Assembly (NCBI RefSeq): GCF_000803215.1
Contig: NZ_JSXC01000060.1
Coordinates: 1-51,599, forward strand
Source of the DNA: Pectobacterium fontis
Lineage (GTDB): Bacteria; Pseudomonadota; Gammaproteobacteria; Enterobacterales; Enterobacteriaceae
DNA: 51,599 nt
Direction: 5' to 3'
Shown: piece after piece, positions 45,401-51,599 of the stretch
Layout of the letters: every line of letters starts with the position of its first letter
How positions within the stretch are numbered: the first letter of the stretch is position 1
Translations under genes and position numbers: made by a program
The notes under the pieces: generated by a model
Seen by the model: the letters and a program-made list of their open reading frames with translations, nothing else
Database searches by the model: none
Told to the model about the DNA's origin: nothing

Positions 45401-45747
45401 TGCCGCAACAGCCCGCCGAGCTGATTGGCAATAACAGCGTGACTGAGGTCGTGCGTGGGCAGGATGTGGTGCCGAATCGTGCCGATGCGGCTGATCATCC
45501 CTCCGATCCGTCGCTGCTGCGCGTATGGGCGCAGACGTTGAAACGCAGTGAATTCGGCCTTTGGTCGCAGACGCTGTGTGAATGCGGCGTTGATTCGCTC
45601 CAGCGTATCGCACTGGCACAGGCGCTGAGCCGTGAGTTGCGACGGCCGGTGAGCGTCGCGCTCTTGCAGCGCTATCCGTCACCGCAGGCGCTGAGTGAGT
45701 ATCTGACGCAGTCGAATGTGACTGCCAATGAGGAAACGCTGTCATGA
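39442..45747 (+). CDS. amoG: NRPS 2: TubC dock-C-A-PCP-E-C-PCP (AmoG-like)
   Basis: A 2101-residue synthetase with an incomplete second module. Residues 1-55 form a TubC-type docking domain (LLKQLERQGVRLALNAQGQL). The first C domain has TQHHIISDGWS (H205-H206). The A domain has YTSGSTGVPKGVMIEHG (about 688), FDAGNMTTL and NMYGPTECTV; my reading of its code is D-A-M-I-G-G-M-V-T-K, not one I know. The carrier has RLGGDSILS (S1069), the form that precedes epimerases. The E domain (about 1095-1530) has AFHHLVIDAVSW (H1246-H1247), EGHGRE and RTVGWFTSTYPV. The second C domain has SCHHSIIDGWSG (H1692-H1693). A terminal carrier has ECGVDSL (S2052), with no A domain before it and no thioesterase after it. 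In amonabactin the corresponding residue is D-Phe or D-Trp, consistent with an epimerase here. Confidence 0.9.
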   Translation: MKDIVTLLKQLERQGVRLALNAQGQLVSQSSKDAITPDIGRTIKENKDAIVRCLTAQQAFERPITPQNATSGPLSSSQSGLWFIEQYEEQSHLYNMPVYFRLTGTLDVAALEFAFDALAQRHASLRTRFVVNEQGKGEQRIDAYQPFVIQHDDFSALPEAEREARLQQQVKAEISRPFDLTAGDLTRVRLVKMSERVHILMITQHHIISDGWSVKNMFADFKPAFLACQNCQPYPVEPTALNYIDYAHWFNSASFLDYHNEFKPFWVERLTGIPEVHSLPLDKPRPAHQNSGGEVIFSAINNDLWDKFKRLCQRYNTSNFIGLHAVFSLLLARISGEKDIVIGSPLAYRERPDIEDVVGFFVNTIVLRTQLQDSQSFVDYLQYCREQDLSAFDHQLYRFEALSETIGSDRTTAINPIFQVMLVYQAKVDFNDLIPGCDAEEETSPVLPAKTDISVKVTELMGEVRLDWLFATALFERQTIQYYADRFIRLIEAVVEAPETDVWHLPLMETERFAAVLAESQQLPHSYPQPQLTVTDVIEAVAQRDPQQQAIAFDGVQRTDSLTYAELNRQANQLAHWLHRQGLGEQALVGVLAKRDRYFVIALLAIWKAGAAYVPLDPDYPPERLRHIITDANLSVILGGDGQQLAQWSAEQRIDLTDSATVAQWHHLPGDEPPAIPRHAQQLAQVIYTSGSTGVPKGVMIEHGSLINLLDDHRDRIAFTPQSTMFNCMSLSFDAGNMTTLLPLSSGGTLAFGEPNDRAIMQAEQASATHLILPTALMSILDPEQIKGIQAIGMGGEACPNAVVENWADKVALYNMYGPTECTVTALSTRLRKGQPVTIGKPVAHIQALILDTAGQLCPVGVPGELCLAGLGLARGYLNQPQMTASRFEHITLNDAAQGTVTLRIYRTGDKARLLNNGDYDYSGRIDEQIKLRGYRIEPGEIEAQLAAVCPSLKQVKVIVAQVGNRPALVAYATVKTGSSIPEPAAVLIDVAKHLPEYMVPFRLMLLEDMPLTPNGKLNTKQLPPVLEASEGDGEADNPLEADVLAIWRSVLNTPLGVEDDFFRLGGDSILSIQLTTRLRSAGYACTVKDVFEAKSVRRLCRVLAQNDGDTGVVAEQGTLEGEFALLPIQRWFMEQPLARPEHWNQAAMIQLPDVDTERLSTMLQALVAQHDALRLACDATGQRYLTDLTCPALPTLDYRQLGDDGLQQAFTALQRDFDPAQGNTMACARVRHHPQADTALFLAFHHLVIDAVSWRILVDDLERLYLGEPLLPKTSSYRQWGVALHNYATQHAEQLAYWQAQEDGVDQTALLAARDPQGHASAAILTLDAETTNQLVNEANRAFNTDVSDLLLAALTRTLNDLGWGDKTRIMLEGHGREAIDPTLDVSRTVGWFTSTYPVCLQDKPDWASLIKSSKEQLRQVPDKGVGFNPLRYHHPQGGALTLSPIVFNYLGLSVQTAGVWRPVEVAPGCCVSPENKPAEIISLHGGITGGRLTLRQVGCLNQHDSERLMVRLTENLRALTAACVAQRQQGTVFTPSDFPAVSLSQPQLDRLAQRYDIDTLLPLSSLQQSMLYHRLRCPQDDAYHLQTPIRYAQALDVEGYRQAWQRQIPRFPALRAALESECARVQVLVKHAELPFHYQDLMQEADPQAVIERYRQQDLRSGFDLSQPPLLRIACFRVNEQDYRVLLSCHHSIIDGWSGPQLLGAVHRDYRSLMHREAPAVQVDRAYVDYALHAAQQQPAVAAFWQQRQPQLARTNDVAVLFAAAGKRADLSQHLTQVEPQVTSVSLNDQDQATLTAFAREVGVTHSIIVQYAWHRLLARSTGDAVSIVGNVLSGRESPVDGVASSVGLYINSLPLALSWQQPMSLQQHLVQLQNELMAMNQHATQSLIALTAGRSRLFNSLFVYENYPGAQAEQGQRADDPHRLYPEFSAAYEKVEMPLNLVVSEQAGCMLLRFEFDAAVLDSAQARRVLMRWHDEVVELVNSMPQQPAELIGNNSVTEVVRGQDVVPNRADAADHPSDPSLLRVWAQTLKRSEFGLWSQTLCECGVDSLQRIALAQALSRELRRPVSVALLQRYPSPQALSEYLTQSNVTANEETLS

Positions 45748-47858
45748 CAGGGAGTAATGAAAACAGCGGGAACACGCTGGCGGATATCCAACAGCCTACG
45801 GCCTTCGGGCAGCGGGTAGAGGCTGCACACGGTGAACAGCGCCACGGCATTGAGCTGCATCGGCAGTACCCCGTCTCACTGGTGAGCGCCGCGTGGTGCT
45901 GGCTGCTGTACAAATACAGCGGTGAAGAACAGGTGTGCGCGGCGCTGGCAAGCACCGATCTTCCTGACCACGTCAGGCCGCTGATCGCCCAGTTCCAGCA
46001 GCGGGATCGTCCGGTCAGCGAGTGGATCGCCGAGGTCGGATCGTTGTGCGATCCGCAGTCTGCGCCAGTACTTCTGGCGGCAGAAGCCCCGCATACGCTG
46101 TTTAGCAGCCTGCTGATCGTAGGAGAGCGTGCACCGCTATCTGCCGCGGTGCAAAACATTGCGGAAAACGTGGCGTTGATCGTGCAGGTTCAACACGATC
46201 GGTTAATCCTGACGGCACCGGACGGACAGCTTGATGCCCGACAGCTACAGCGTATGGCTCGCCATCTCACGCAGCTACTTGAGGGTCTGCTGACACAGCG
46301 CTGGGAGCATCTGGCGCAGATCCGCCTCAGCCAGTCGGTCGTGCCGCTACGGCCTACCACACCAGCACAGGCGTTACACGACGAACTGCTGGCGCGCCTG
46401 GCTCAGGATGTACGTCAGGATCGCGTGGCGATCCGTTTTCAGGAACGCGAAATAAGCTATCGGGAACTGCTGCAACGGGTGGCGCTGATTCAGCAGGTGC
46501 TAGCCGCGCAAGGTGTGATGGCGGGTCAGCGCGTAGGGCTACACCTTAGTCGTCAGCCTGATACCGTAGCGGCGCTGTTGGCCTGCCTGTTTTCTCAGGT
46601 GGCGTTTGTGCCGCTGGAGCCGGATTTTCCGGGGGAACGCCTACAGGCGATTCAGCAGGAAGCGGCACTGGCAGCGGTTTTACAAGATGGTAGTACGCAC
46701 GGCACGCTGGCGTTTGGCTGCCCAATCCTGAACCTTGGTAATTTAGCTGATACAGCCAGTGGCTCCTTCGCGAGCGTTCAACTGGCGCGAATCGGTGCAG
46801 CGGATACTGCCGCTTACATGATGTTTACCTCCGGTTCGACGGGCAAACCTAAAGGTGTCGTGATTGGTCAGCGGGCGTTGCAAACCTTTATTCATGCCAG
46901 CACAGAGCGGCTAGCGTTAACAGCCGAAACCAACTGGCTGCTGATTACCACGCTGGCATTTGATATCTCCATGCTGGAAGTAGTTGCGCCGCTGTGGATC
47001 GGTGGCGTGTTACACCTGACCACGCATGAGGAATACAAAGATCCGCAGGCGGTCGCGGCGTATTTGCAGGCTCGGCCGGAAATCAATGTCTTGCAGGCCA
47101 CGCCCGCTTTCTGGCGCATGATGTTCAAAGCCGGTTGGCAGGGTAAGCCTGATCTGGTGGCGCTGTGCGGCGGTGAAGCGCTGGATCTACGTTTAGCGCA
47201 GCGTCTGGTCAGCCGTTGCAGGACGTTATGGAATTGCTATGGGCCAACCGAAGCAACAATTTGGTCGCAGATGGCGCAGATTGATGGCACCGCGTTGGAG
47301 AATCAGCATACGGTCGCGCTGGGTAACACGCTGGCGGGCTATCAGCATCTGGTGATCGATGACGATCGCCATCCGCTGACGGAAGGGATGGTCGGAGAAC
47401 TGTGCATTCTCGGTGAGGCGCTGAGCAGCGGGTACTGGCAGCGTGACGATCTGACGCAGGATCGTTTTATTCAGCAGGTGGAGTCTGGGCAACGGATGTA
47501 CCGCACCGGTGATAAAGTCCGGCTGCTGCCAGACGATCGCTACCAGTATCTCGGGCGCTTTGACGATCAGGTGAAATTACGCGGCTTTCGCATCGAATTA
47601 GGGGAGATCGAGGCACAATTGAAGCGGATCGAACAGGTGCAGGACGCCGCCGTTAAACTTCAGGGTGAAGGAGATGACGCGGTGCTGGTCGGCTACGTGG
47701 AATATAAACCCGGCTCGGAGATGACCAAACTGGCGTTGCGCAAACAGTTGCACCAGTTCTTACCGTCGTACATGGTGCCTGGACGTATTGTGGTGCTGGA
47801 TAAGCTGCCGAAAACCGGCAGCGGTAAGGTAGATCGTAAGCGCCTGACGGAAGTCTGA
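45744..47858 (+). CDS. amoH: NRPS 3: stand-alone glycine adenylation protein with partial C domain (AmoH-like)
   Basis: A 704-residue protein with no carrier domain. The first ~195 residues resemble only the C-terminal half of a condensation domain (PVSLVSAAWCWLLYKYSGEE), without an HHxxxDG motif, so this part is catalytically dead or structural. The adenylation domain follows, with YMMFTSGSTGKPKGVVIG (about 358), FDISMLEVV, CYGPTEATIW, YRTGDKVRL and GSGKVDRK. The pocket reads D-I-L-Q-L-G-C-I-W-K, one change from the classical glycine code DILQLG(L/M)IWK. It presumably loads glycine in trans on the terminal carrier of NRPS 2, which lacks its own A domain. It overlaps the NRPS 2 stop by ATGA and is the last gene of the operon. 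Confidence 0.88.
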   Translation: MTGSNENSGNTLADIQQPTAFGQRVEAAHGEQRHGIELHRQYPVSLVSAAWCWLLYKYSGEEQVCAALASTDLPDHVRPLIAQFQQRDRPVSEWIAEVGSLCDPQSAPVLLAAEAPHTLFSSLLIVGERAPLSAAVQNIAENVALIVQVQHDRLILTAPDGQLDARQLQRMARHLTQLLEGLLTQRWEHLAQIRLSQSVVPLRPTTPAQALHDELLARLAQDVRQDRVAIRFQEREISYRELLQRVALIQQVLAAQGVMAGQRVGLHLSRQPDTVAALLACLFSQVAFVPLEPDFPGERLQAIQQEAALAAVLQDGSTHGTLAFGCPILNLGNLADTASGSFASVQLARIGAADTAAYMMFTSGSTGKPKGVVIGQRALQTFIHASTERLALTAETNWLLITTLAFDISMLEVVAPLWIGGVLHLTTHEEYKDPQAVAAYLQARPEINVLQATPAFWRMMFKAGWQGKPDLVALCGGEALDLRLAQRLVSRCRTLWNCYGPTEATIWSQMAQIDGTALENQHTVALGNTLAGYQHLVIDDDRHPLTEGMVGELCILGEALSSGYWQRDDLTQDRFIQQVESGQRMYRTGDKVRLLPDDRYQYLGRFDDQVKLRGFRIELGEIEAQLKRIEQVQDAAVKLQGEGDDAVLVGYVEYKPGSEMTKLALRKQLHQFLPSYMVPGRIVVLDKLPKTGSGKVDRKRLTEV

Positions 47859-47870
47859 CGACAGTCAGTA

Positions 47871-47900
47871 GGGCAGCGTTGCTGCCCTCTGTGTCTTTCT
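47871..47900 (+). terminator. Terminator of the siderophore operon
   Basis: GGGCAGC (47871-47877) pairs perfectly with GCTGCCC (47880-47886) around GT, followed by TCTGTGTCTTTCT. It is 12 bp after the last NRPS stop codon and separates the operon from the convergent TolC-like gene. Confidence 0.8.
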
Positions 47901-47947
47901 AAAGATGGCATTCTCAGGTCTGGTAACGTGCGATTGCCACTCGCCTA

Positions 47948-49456
47948 TCAGAACGATTGTAATGTACTGATTTTGCCCTGTTGCCAGTTGGCGTCAGATT
48001 GACGCAGTGCCTGACTGATATCTGCAAGGCTGTTGGACGGGAGGGTTTTTGGTAGTAAATCCAGTCCGATCGTTGAGAATATCTGGCCGTAAGTATTGCG
48101 TAGTTCGGCATAAGCCAGATCTTGACGTAAACTGGCGTTGAGGGCATTCAATTCACCTTGAATCAACGGTAGTTCACCGATGCTGTTAGCCTTATAGCGG
48201 TTTCTTAGCTGTTCGACGATTTTAGTGTCAAGATTGCGCAATTCTGAGCTGGTTTTATATTGTCGCTGCGCCTCATTGAAGTTGGCTCGGGCGATGTATA
48301 ACTGTGCCATAATTGCCAGAGACATTGCCTGACGCTGCATTTCCGACACGGACTCGTTAGCCTGAGCGGTTTTACGCGCGGCGGGGCCGGACAGCAGATT
48401 GAACAGGTTCCAGGTGGCTTTCACACCAACGTCAGCCCAACTGTTGTTGACCAGGAAGGAGTTGCTGTCATAGTGACCGCCTGCGCTGATTTCCACGCCG
48501 GGCAGCATACGCAGCAGCGCTTTGCGGGTTTCAGCGGCATGAATTCGTACCTGATAATCTTGCTCGCGCAGTTCTGGACGACTGACCAGCGCCGCTTCTT
48601 CCAGCACCTTCACATCGACATTCAACTGCGGTACGGTTTCGTCACTGCTTTGTGGCAACGCGAGCTGGTAGGCCGTATCCAATGGCAGGTTCATCAAAGT
48701 TGCAAGCTCAGTCTTGGCCAGCGACAGTGCGCGACGCTGTTCTTCCAATTGGCGTGTGGCGTCGATCAGTGCACGCTGATAGCTCAGTGCTTCAATGGGG
48801 TCGCCAATCTGCTGTGACGACATGTGCTCGCTCGCGTCGCGCGCCGCGTTGACACGGACGATCAAGCCGTCAATCTGTCCCAACAAGCGTTCGGCTGCCA
48901 CGGCGCGCCAGTAGGCGGATCGTACGTCTTGCAGGATGGTGTGCACGACCTTGCGTTTACGCTCCTCGGCAATCCAGCGCTGATCCGATTTTTGCTGTGC
49001 GGTCACGTAGCTGACGCCAAAGTCGAGCACGTTCCACACCATAGTCAGATCGGCTACATCGCGGTCGCGATCCTGTGAGGTGGAAGGTTCCAGAGAGGTA
49101 CGTCCTGTTTCTATGCTGCGGCTACTGGAAGCACTTATATTATTACGTCCCACGTAGCCCGCTGATGCTGCCAGTTTTGGCAACATATCGTAACGTGCTA
49201 GTTCCACCTGCTGCTGGCTCAGCGCATATTCCATCACTTTTAAGCGTGATTCGAGGTTATATTTCAGCGCACGAGCCATGGCATCATACAGCGTGATCGG
49301 TGCCGTGACTGGCTCCTGCTGGCTGAATATGACGACGCGGTCCTGCTGGCTGCGTTGCGCGCTTTCGGCCTTGTTGATCGGCTGGGTGGTCACGGCACAG
49401 CCGCTGGTGGCTAGCACGATGGCGCTAAGGATAAATAGTTTGCGACCCTGTAACAC
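47948..49456 (-). CDS. TolC-family outer-membrane lipoprotein (type I secretion)
   Basis: A 502-residue outer membrane efflux protein. The GTG at 49456 is preferred: AAGGAG lies 7 bases upstream, and the resulting N-terminus LQGRKLFILSAIVLATSGCA is an ideal lipoprotein signal with the lipobox Cys at about residue 20. An upstream ATG at 49480 would translate through the ribosome binding site. Long helical repeats with DVRSAYWRAVAAERLL and LVSRPELREQDYQVRIHAAE mark the two OEP domains. It directly follows the giant repeat adhesin gene (108-bp gap), the layout of bapA/lapA-type loci, where it serves as the outer-membrane channel for adhesin export. The ABC and membrane-fusion partners are not in the window and may lie beyond the right edge. 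Confidence 0.85.
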   Translation of the reverse strand: MLQGRKLFILSAIVLATSGCAVTTQPINKAESAQRSQQDRVVIFSQQEPVTAPITLYDAMARALKYNLESRLKVMEYALSQQQVELARYDMLPKLAASAGYVGRNNISASSSRSIETGRTSLEPSTSQDRDRDVADLTMVWNVLDFGVSYVTAQQKSDQRWIAEERKRKVVHTILQDVRSAYWRAVAAERLLGQIDGLIVRVNAARDASEHMSSQQIGDPIEALSYQRALIDATRQLEEQRRALSLAKTELATLMNLPLDTAYQLALPQSSDETVPQLNVDVKVLEEAALVSRPELREQDYQVRIHAAETRKALLRMLPGVEISAGGHYDSNSFLVNNSWADVGVKATWNLFNLLSGPAARKTAQANESVSEMQRQAMSLAIMAQLYIARANFNEAQRQYKTSSELRNLDTKIVEQLRNRYKANSIGELPLIQGELNALNASLRQDLAYAELRNTYGQIFSTIGLDLLPKTLPSNSLADISQALRQSDANWQQGKISTLQSF

Positions 49457-49564
49457 GATTCCGCTCCTTGTCATTATCATTATTATGAATGTTATTCTTG
49501 TGATGGTTCTGATTGTTCTTGCGATCGTCTTATGTATCGCCAGTCGCTATGCTGTCGCGCAGAG

Positions 49565-51599
49565 TTATCCCTGCCGCTGACCACTTTCCTGCAATGCTTG
49601 CTCAATGGCCGCAAGACGTTGCAGTTTCGAATCCCCTATCTGTTGTAATTGCTGATGTAGCGAGGGCGTAAATATCACCGAACGCCCAGTGTCGTCATTG
49701 GTACTATTCATCGCACCCTTCGTGCTATCGAGTGGAATGTCTTTCCAACTGCCGCCGGAGAAGACTTCCATGGGTATCAGTGTAGGCAGAGAGGCTCCCG
49801 AGAATATGCTAGCCAGCGATGAGGTACCGCCTAAAGCGGGATCTTTGCTGAAGCTGGGGAAGGAACCTAGTGTGCTGTTGAAGTTAATGCCAATGCCGCT
49901 GGCTACTCCATGTCCGAAAGTGCTCGCCACCTGGCTAGTTGGGAGAGCGCCTCCCTCGGTGTTTTGGCGTCCGGTAGCAAAAATGGCAGACATCACTGAC
50001 TTCGATGCGCCGTCGTTACCCACGGTGAAATTGCCGAGCGACGGACTGGCGATCAGACCACCCAACGTCGGCGGTGCCGTCGTGGCATCCTGCGTAAATA
50101 GTTGGCGTGCATCGCTGGCTGACGGCGTGCGGCCAATACCGTCGTTGGCTTTGAACTGTGGATCGCCGTTTACAATATTGTTCGTCACCGTCAGGCCAAA
50201 GCTGGTACTGATGGACGTATTACTGCCATCAGTCGCCGTTACCCTGATCACCAACGTACCGACATCCGCGTTGCCCGGTGTACCGGAGAAGGTGCCGATA
50301 GCAGGATCGAAACGAAGCCAGCTCGGCAGCGGTGACCCGTTGGCGAGGGTGGCACTGAGCGTCAGGGGGTCGCCGATATCGGGATCGCTAAAGGTGCCGT
50401 CAGGTACGGTAAAGTTGAAGCCTCCCCCCTGCGCAATGCTCTGCGCCGGGATCGTACCGGATACCACCGGCACATCGTTAACGTTGGTGACCGTCAAGCC
50501 AAAGCTGGTACTAATGGACGTATTACTGCCATCAGTCGCCGTTACCCTGATCACCAACGTACCGACATCCGCGTTGCCCGGTGTACCGGAGAAGGTGCCG
50601 ATAGCAGGATCGAAACGAAGCCAGCTCGGCAGCGGTGACCCGTTGGCGAGGGTGGCGCTGAGCGTCAGGGTGTCGCCGATATCGGGATCGCTAAAGGTGC
50701 CGTCAGGTACGGTAAAGTTGAAGCCTCCCCCCTGCGCAATGCTCTGCGCCGGGATCGTACCGGATACCACCGGCACATCGTTAACGTTGGTGACCGTCAA
50801 GCCAAAGCTGGTACTAATGGACGTATTACTGCCATCAGTCGCCGTTACCCTGATCACCAACGTACCGACATCCGCATTGCCCGGTGTACCGGAGAAGGTG
50901 CCGATAGCAGGATCGAAACGAAGCCAGCTCGGCAGCGGTGACCCGTTGGCGAGGGTGGCGCTGAGCGTCAGGGTGTCGCCGATATCGGGATCGCTAAAGG
51001 TGCCATCAGGCACGGTAAAGTTGAAGCCATCACCCTGTGCCACGTTTTGTGGCGGGATAGGCGTGGCAACCACGGGCGCATCGTTTAAGTTGGTGATCGT
51101 CAGGCCAAAGCTGGTGCTGACCGAGGCGTTACTACCGTCGGTGGCTGTTACCCTGATCACCAAGATACCGACATCTGCGTTGCTTGGTGTACCGGAGAAG
51201 GTGCCGATAGCAGGATCGAAACGAAGCCAGTTCGGCAGTGGTGAGCCGTTGGCGAGGGTGGCGCCGAGCGTCAGGGTATCGCCATCCGGATCGGTAAAGG
51301 TGCCTGCGGGTATGGTGAAGTTCAGGCCACTGCCCTGTGCCAGCGTCTGTGGCGGAACGGTGCCGGAGACCACAGGAGTATCGTTGGTGTTGGTGACGGT
51401 CAGGGCAAAGGTGGTATTGACCGAGGCAGTGCCGTCGCTGGCGGTGACGCGGATGCTCAGGTTGCCGACATCACCGCTGCCCGGCGTACCGGAGAAGGTG
51501 CCGGTGGCAGGGTTAAACGTCAGCCAGGCAGGCAGCGCCGTGCCGTCAGCCTGCGTGGCGCTGAGCGTCAGGGTGTCGCCGACATCAGGATCGGTAAAC
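49565..51599 (-). CDS. Giant repeat adhesin, C-terminal part (gene runs off the window)
   Basis: The reading frame is open from its stop at 49565 to the window edge, so only the C-terminal ~678 residues are seen. Most consist of ~101-residue Ig/dystroglycan-cadherin-like units: FTVPDGTFSDPDIGDTLTLS, LPSWLRFDPAIGTFSGTPGN, VIRVTATDGSNTS, FGLTVTN. The Asp-rich SDPDIGD and DGS sites suit calcium binding between domains. The last ~210 residues (after VNGDPQFKAND) are non-repetitive, rich in Ser, Gly and Thr, and end in a Gln-rich helix (HQQLQQIGDSKLQRLAAIEQ). I do not see GGxGxDxxx RTX nonapeptides. The adjacent TolC-like lipoprotein implies type I secretion and a role in adhesion or biofilm formation. 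Confidence 0.85.
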   Translation of the reverse strand, partial: FTDPDVGDTLTLSATQADGTALPAWLTFNPATGTFSGTPGSGDVGNLSIRVTASDGTASVNTTFALTVTNTNDTPVVSGTVPPQTLAQGSGLNFTIPAGTFTDPDGDTLTLGATLANGSPLPNWLRFDPAIGTFSGTPSNADVGILVIRVTATDGSNASVSTSFGLTITNLNDAPVVATPIPPQNVAQGDGFNFTVPDGTFSDPDIGDTLTLSATLANGSPLPSWLRFDPAIGTFSGTPGNADVGTLVIRVTATDGSNTSISTSFGLTVTNVNDVPVVSGTIPAQSIAQGGGFNFTVPDGTFSDPDIGDTLTLSATLANGSPLPSWLRFDPAIGTFSGTPGNADVGTLVIRVTATDGSNTSISTSFGLTVTNVNDVPVVSGTIPAQSIAQGGGFNFTVPDGTFSDPDIGDPLTLSATLANGSPLPSWLRFDPAIGTFSGTPGNADVGTLVIRVTATDGSNTSISTSFGLTVTNNIVNGDPQFKANDGIGRTPSASDARQLFTQDATTAPPTLGGLIASPSLGNFTVGNDGASKSVMSAIFATGRQNTEGGALPTSQVASTFGHGVASGIGINFNSTLGSFPSFSKDPALGGTSSLASIFSGASLPTLIPMEVFSGGSWKDIPLDSTKGAMNSTNDDTGRSVIFTPSLHQQLQQIGDSKLQRLAAIEQALQESGQRQG
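50185..51599 (-). repeat. 303-bp tandem repeats within the adhesin gene
   Basis: The phrase CCAAAGCTGGT occurs at 50196, 50499, 50802 and 51105, exactly 303 bp apart, with a diverged copy 300 bp further on (about 51405). The first three intervals are nearly identical in DNA, with only scattered substitutions, while the outer units are more diverged. This is a signature of recent duplication or gene conversion, and it makes the region prone to copy-number change and assembly error. Confidence 0.95.

Noticed and set aside
45278-46159. Long minus-strand ORF (293 aa) opposite NRPS 2/NRPS 3, and several similar 100-190 aa ORFs opposite the NRPS genes
   Set aside because: They lie wholly antisense to clearly coding NRPS sequence, have low-complexity Arg/Ala/Ser/His composition and no ribosome binding site; they follow from codon bias in a GC-rich gene.
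35503-47858. Chrysobactin or enterobactin cluster as the identity of the NRPS genes
   Set aside because: Enterobactin needs one C-A-PCP-TE protein with a serine code, and chrysobactin as I know it uses Lys and Ser modules with a thioesterase; here there is no TE, a glycine A protein and an extra TubC-C-A-PCP-E-C-PCP enzyme.
49457-49500. Possible Fur box (CATAATAATGATAATGACA) upstream of the TolC-like gene
   Set aside because: Only one half resembles the consensus and the palindrome is missing; the sequence partly overlaps the ribosome binding region.
50185-51599. Regular repeats considered as a CRISPR array
   Set aside because: The unit is 303 bp and translates without interruption into Ig-like domains; there are no short repeats with unique spacers and no cas genes.

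Overview
The window looks like chromosomal DNA of a soft-rot enterobacterium, most likely Pectobacterium. Gene order in the core blocks is enterobacterial: ubiI-ubiH-pepP-ygfB / zapA-6S RNA-fau, nadR-radA-serB / ytjB-prfC-osmY-ytjA, and yjjV. The proteins are very close to their E. coli counterparts but not identical, and the accessory content (a catecholate NRPS cluster, an orphan hcp locus, a giant repeat adhesin) fits a plant-associated relative. The genus call is inference; no rRNA or marker gene is present to settle it.

Layout. 1-1300 is an eroded accessory edge: a DUF4942-like remnant with stops, another ORF broken by stops, and one doubtful small ORF. 1305-8101 holds yqhA, a curA-type reductase, an AraC-family regulator, and a three-gene catabolic-looking operon (class III aminotransferase, iron-type alcohol dehydrogenase, APC permease). 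8170-10169 is an AT-rich minus-strand insert carrying a type VI secretion hcp gene, a candidate effector, an overlapping candidate immunity gene and a small membrane protein. 10520-26000 is core genome (ubiquinone hydroxylases, PepP, ZapA, 6S RNA, NadR, RadA, SerB, PrfC, OsmY, TatD-type nuclease), with a CsbD-like small protein and a palindromic repeat near osmY. 26011-27288 is a NupC-type nucleoside transporter behind a good CRP site.

27453-47886 is the highlight: a complete catecholate siderophore locus. It has a phosphopantetheinyl transferase, a TonB-dependent receptor and an MFS transporter facing the biosynthetic operon across an intergenic region with two Fur-box-like sequences. The operon runs isochorismate synthase, DHB-AMP ligase, isochorismatase/ArCP, NRPS 1 (C-A-PCP), DHB dehydrogenase, NRPS 2 (TubC dock-C-A-PCP-E-C-PCP) and NRPS 3 (half-C plus a stand-alone A domain). 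The order C-E-B-NRPS-A-NRPS-A-domain is the order I remember for the amonabactin (amoCEBFAGH) operon of Aeromonas. The specificity residues I read fit: a basic-residue (lysine-type) code in NRPS 1, a non-standard code followed by an epimerase in NRPS 2 (D-Phe/D-Trp in amonabactin), and a near-canonical glycine code in NRPS 3. I see no thioesterase domain. The predicted product is therefore an amonabactin-like bis-catecholate peptide rather than enterobactin or chrysobactin.

47948-51599 (minus strand) is the end of an adhesin locus: a TolC-type outer-membrane lipoprotein downstream of the C-terminal part of a very large protein made of about 101-residue Ig/cadherin-like repeats. Its DNA is a 303-bp tandem array and it runs off the right edge of the window.
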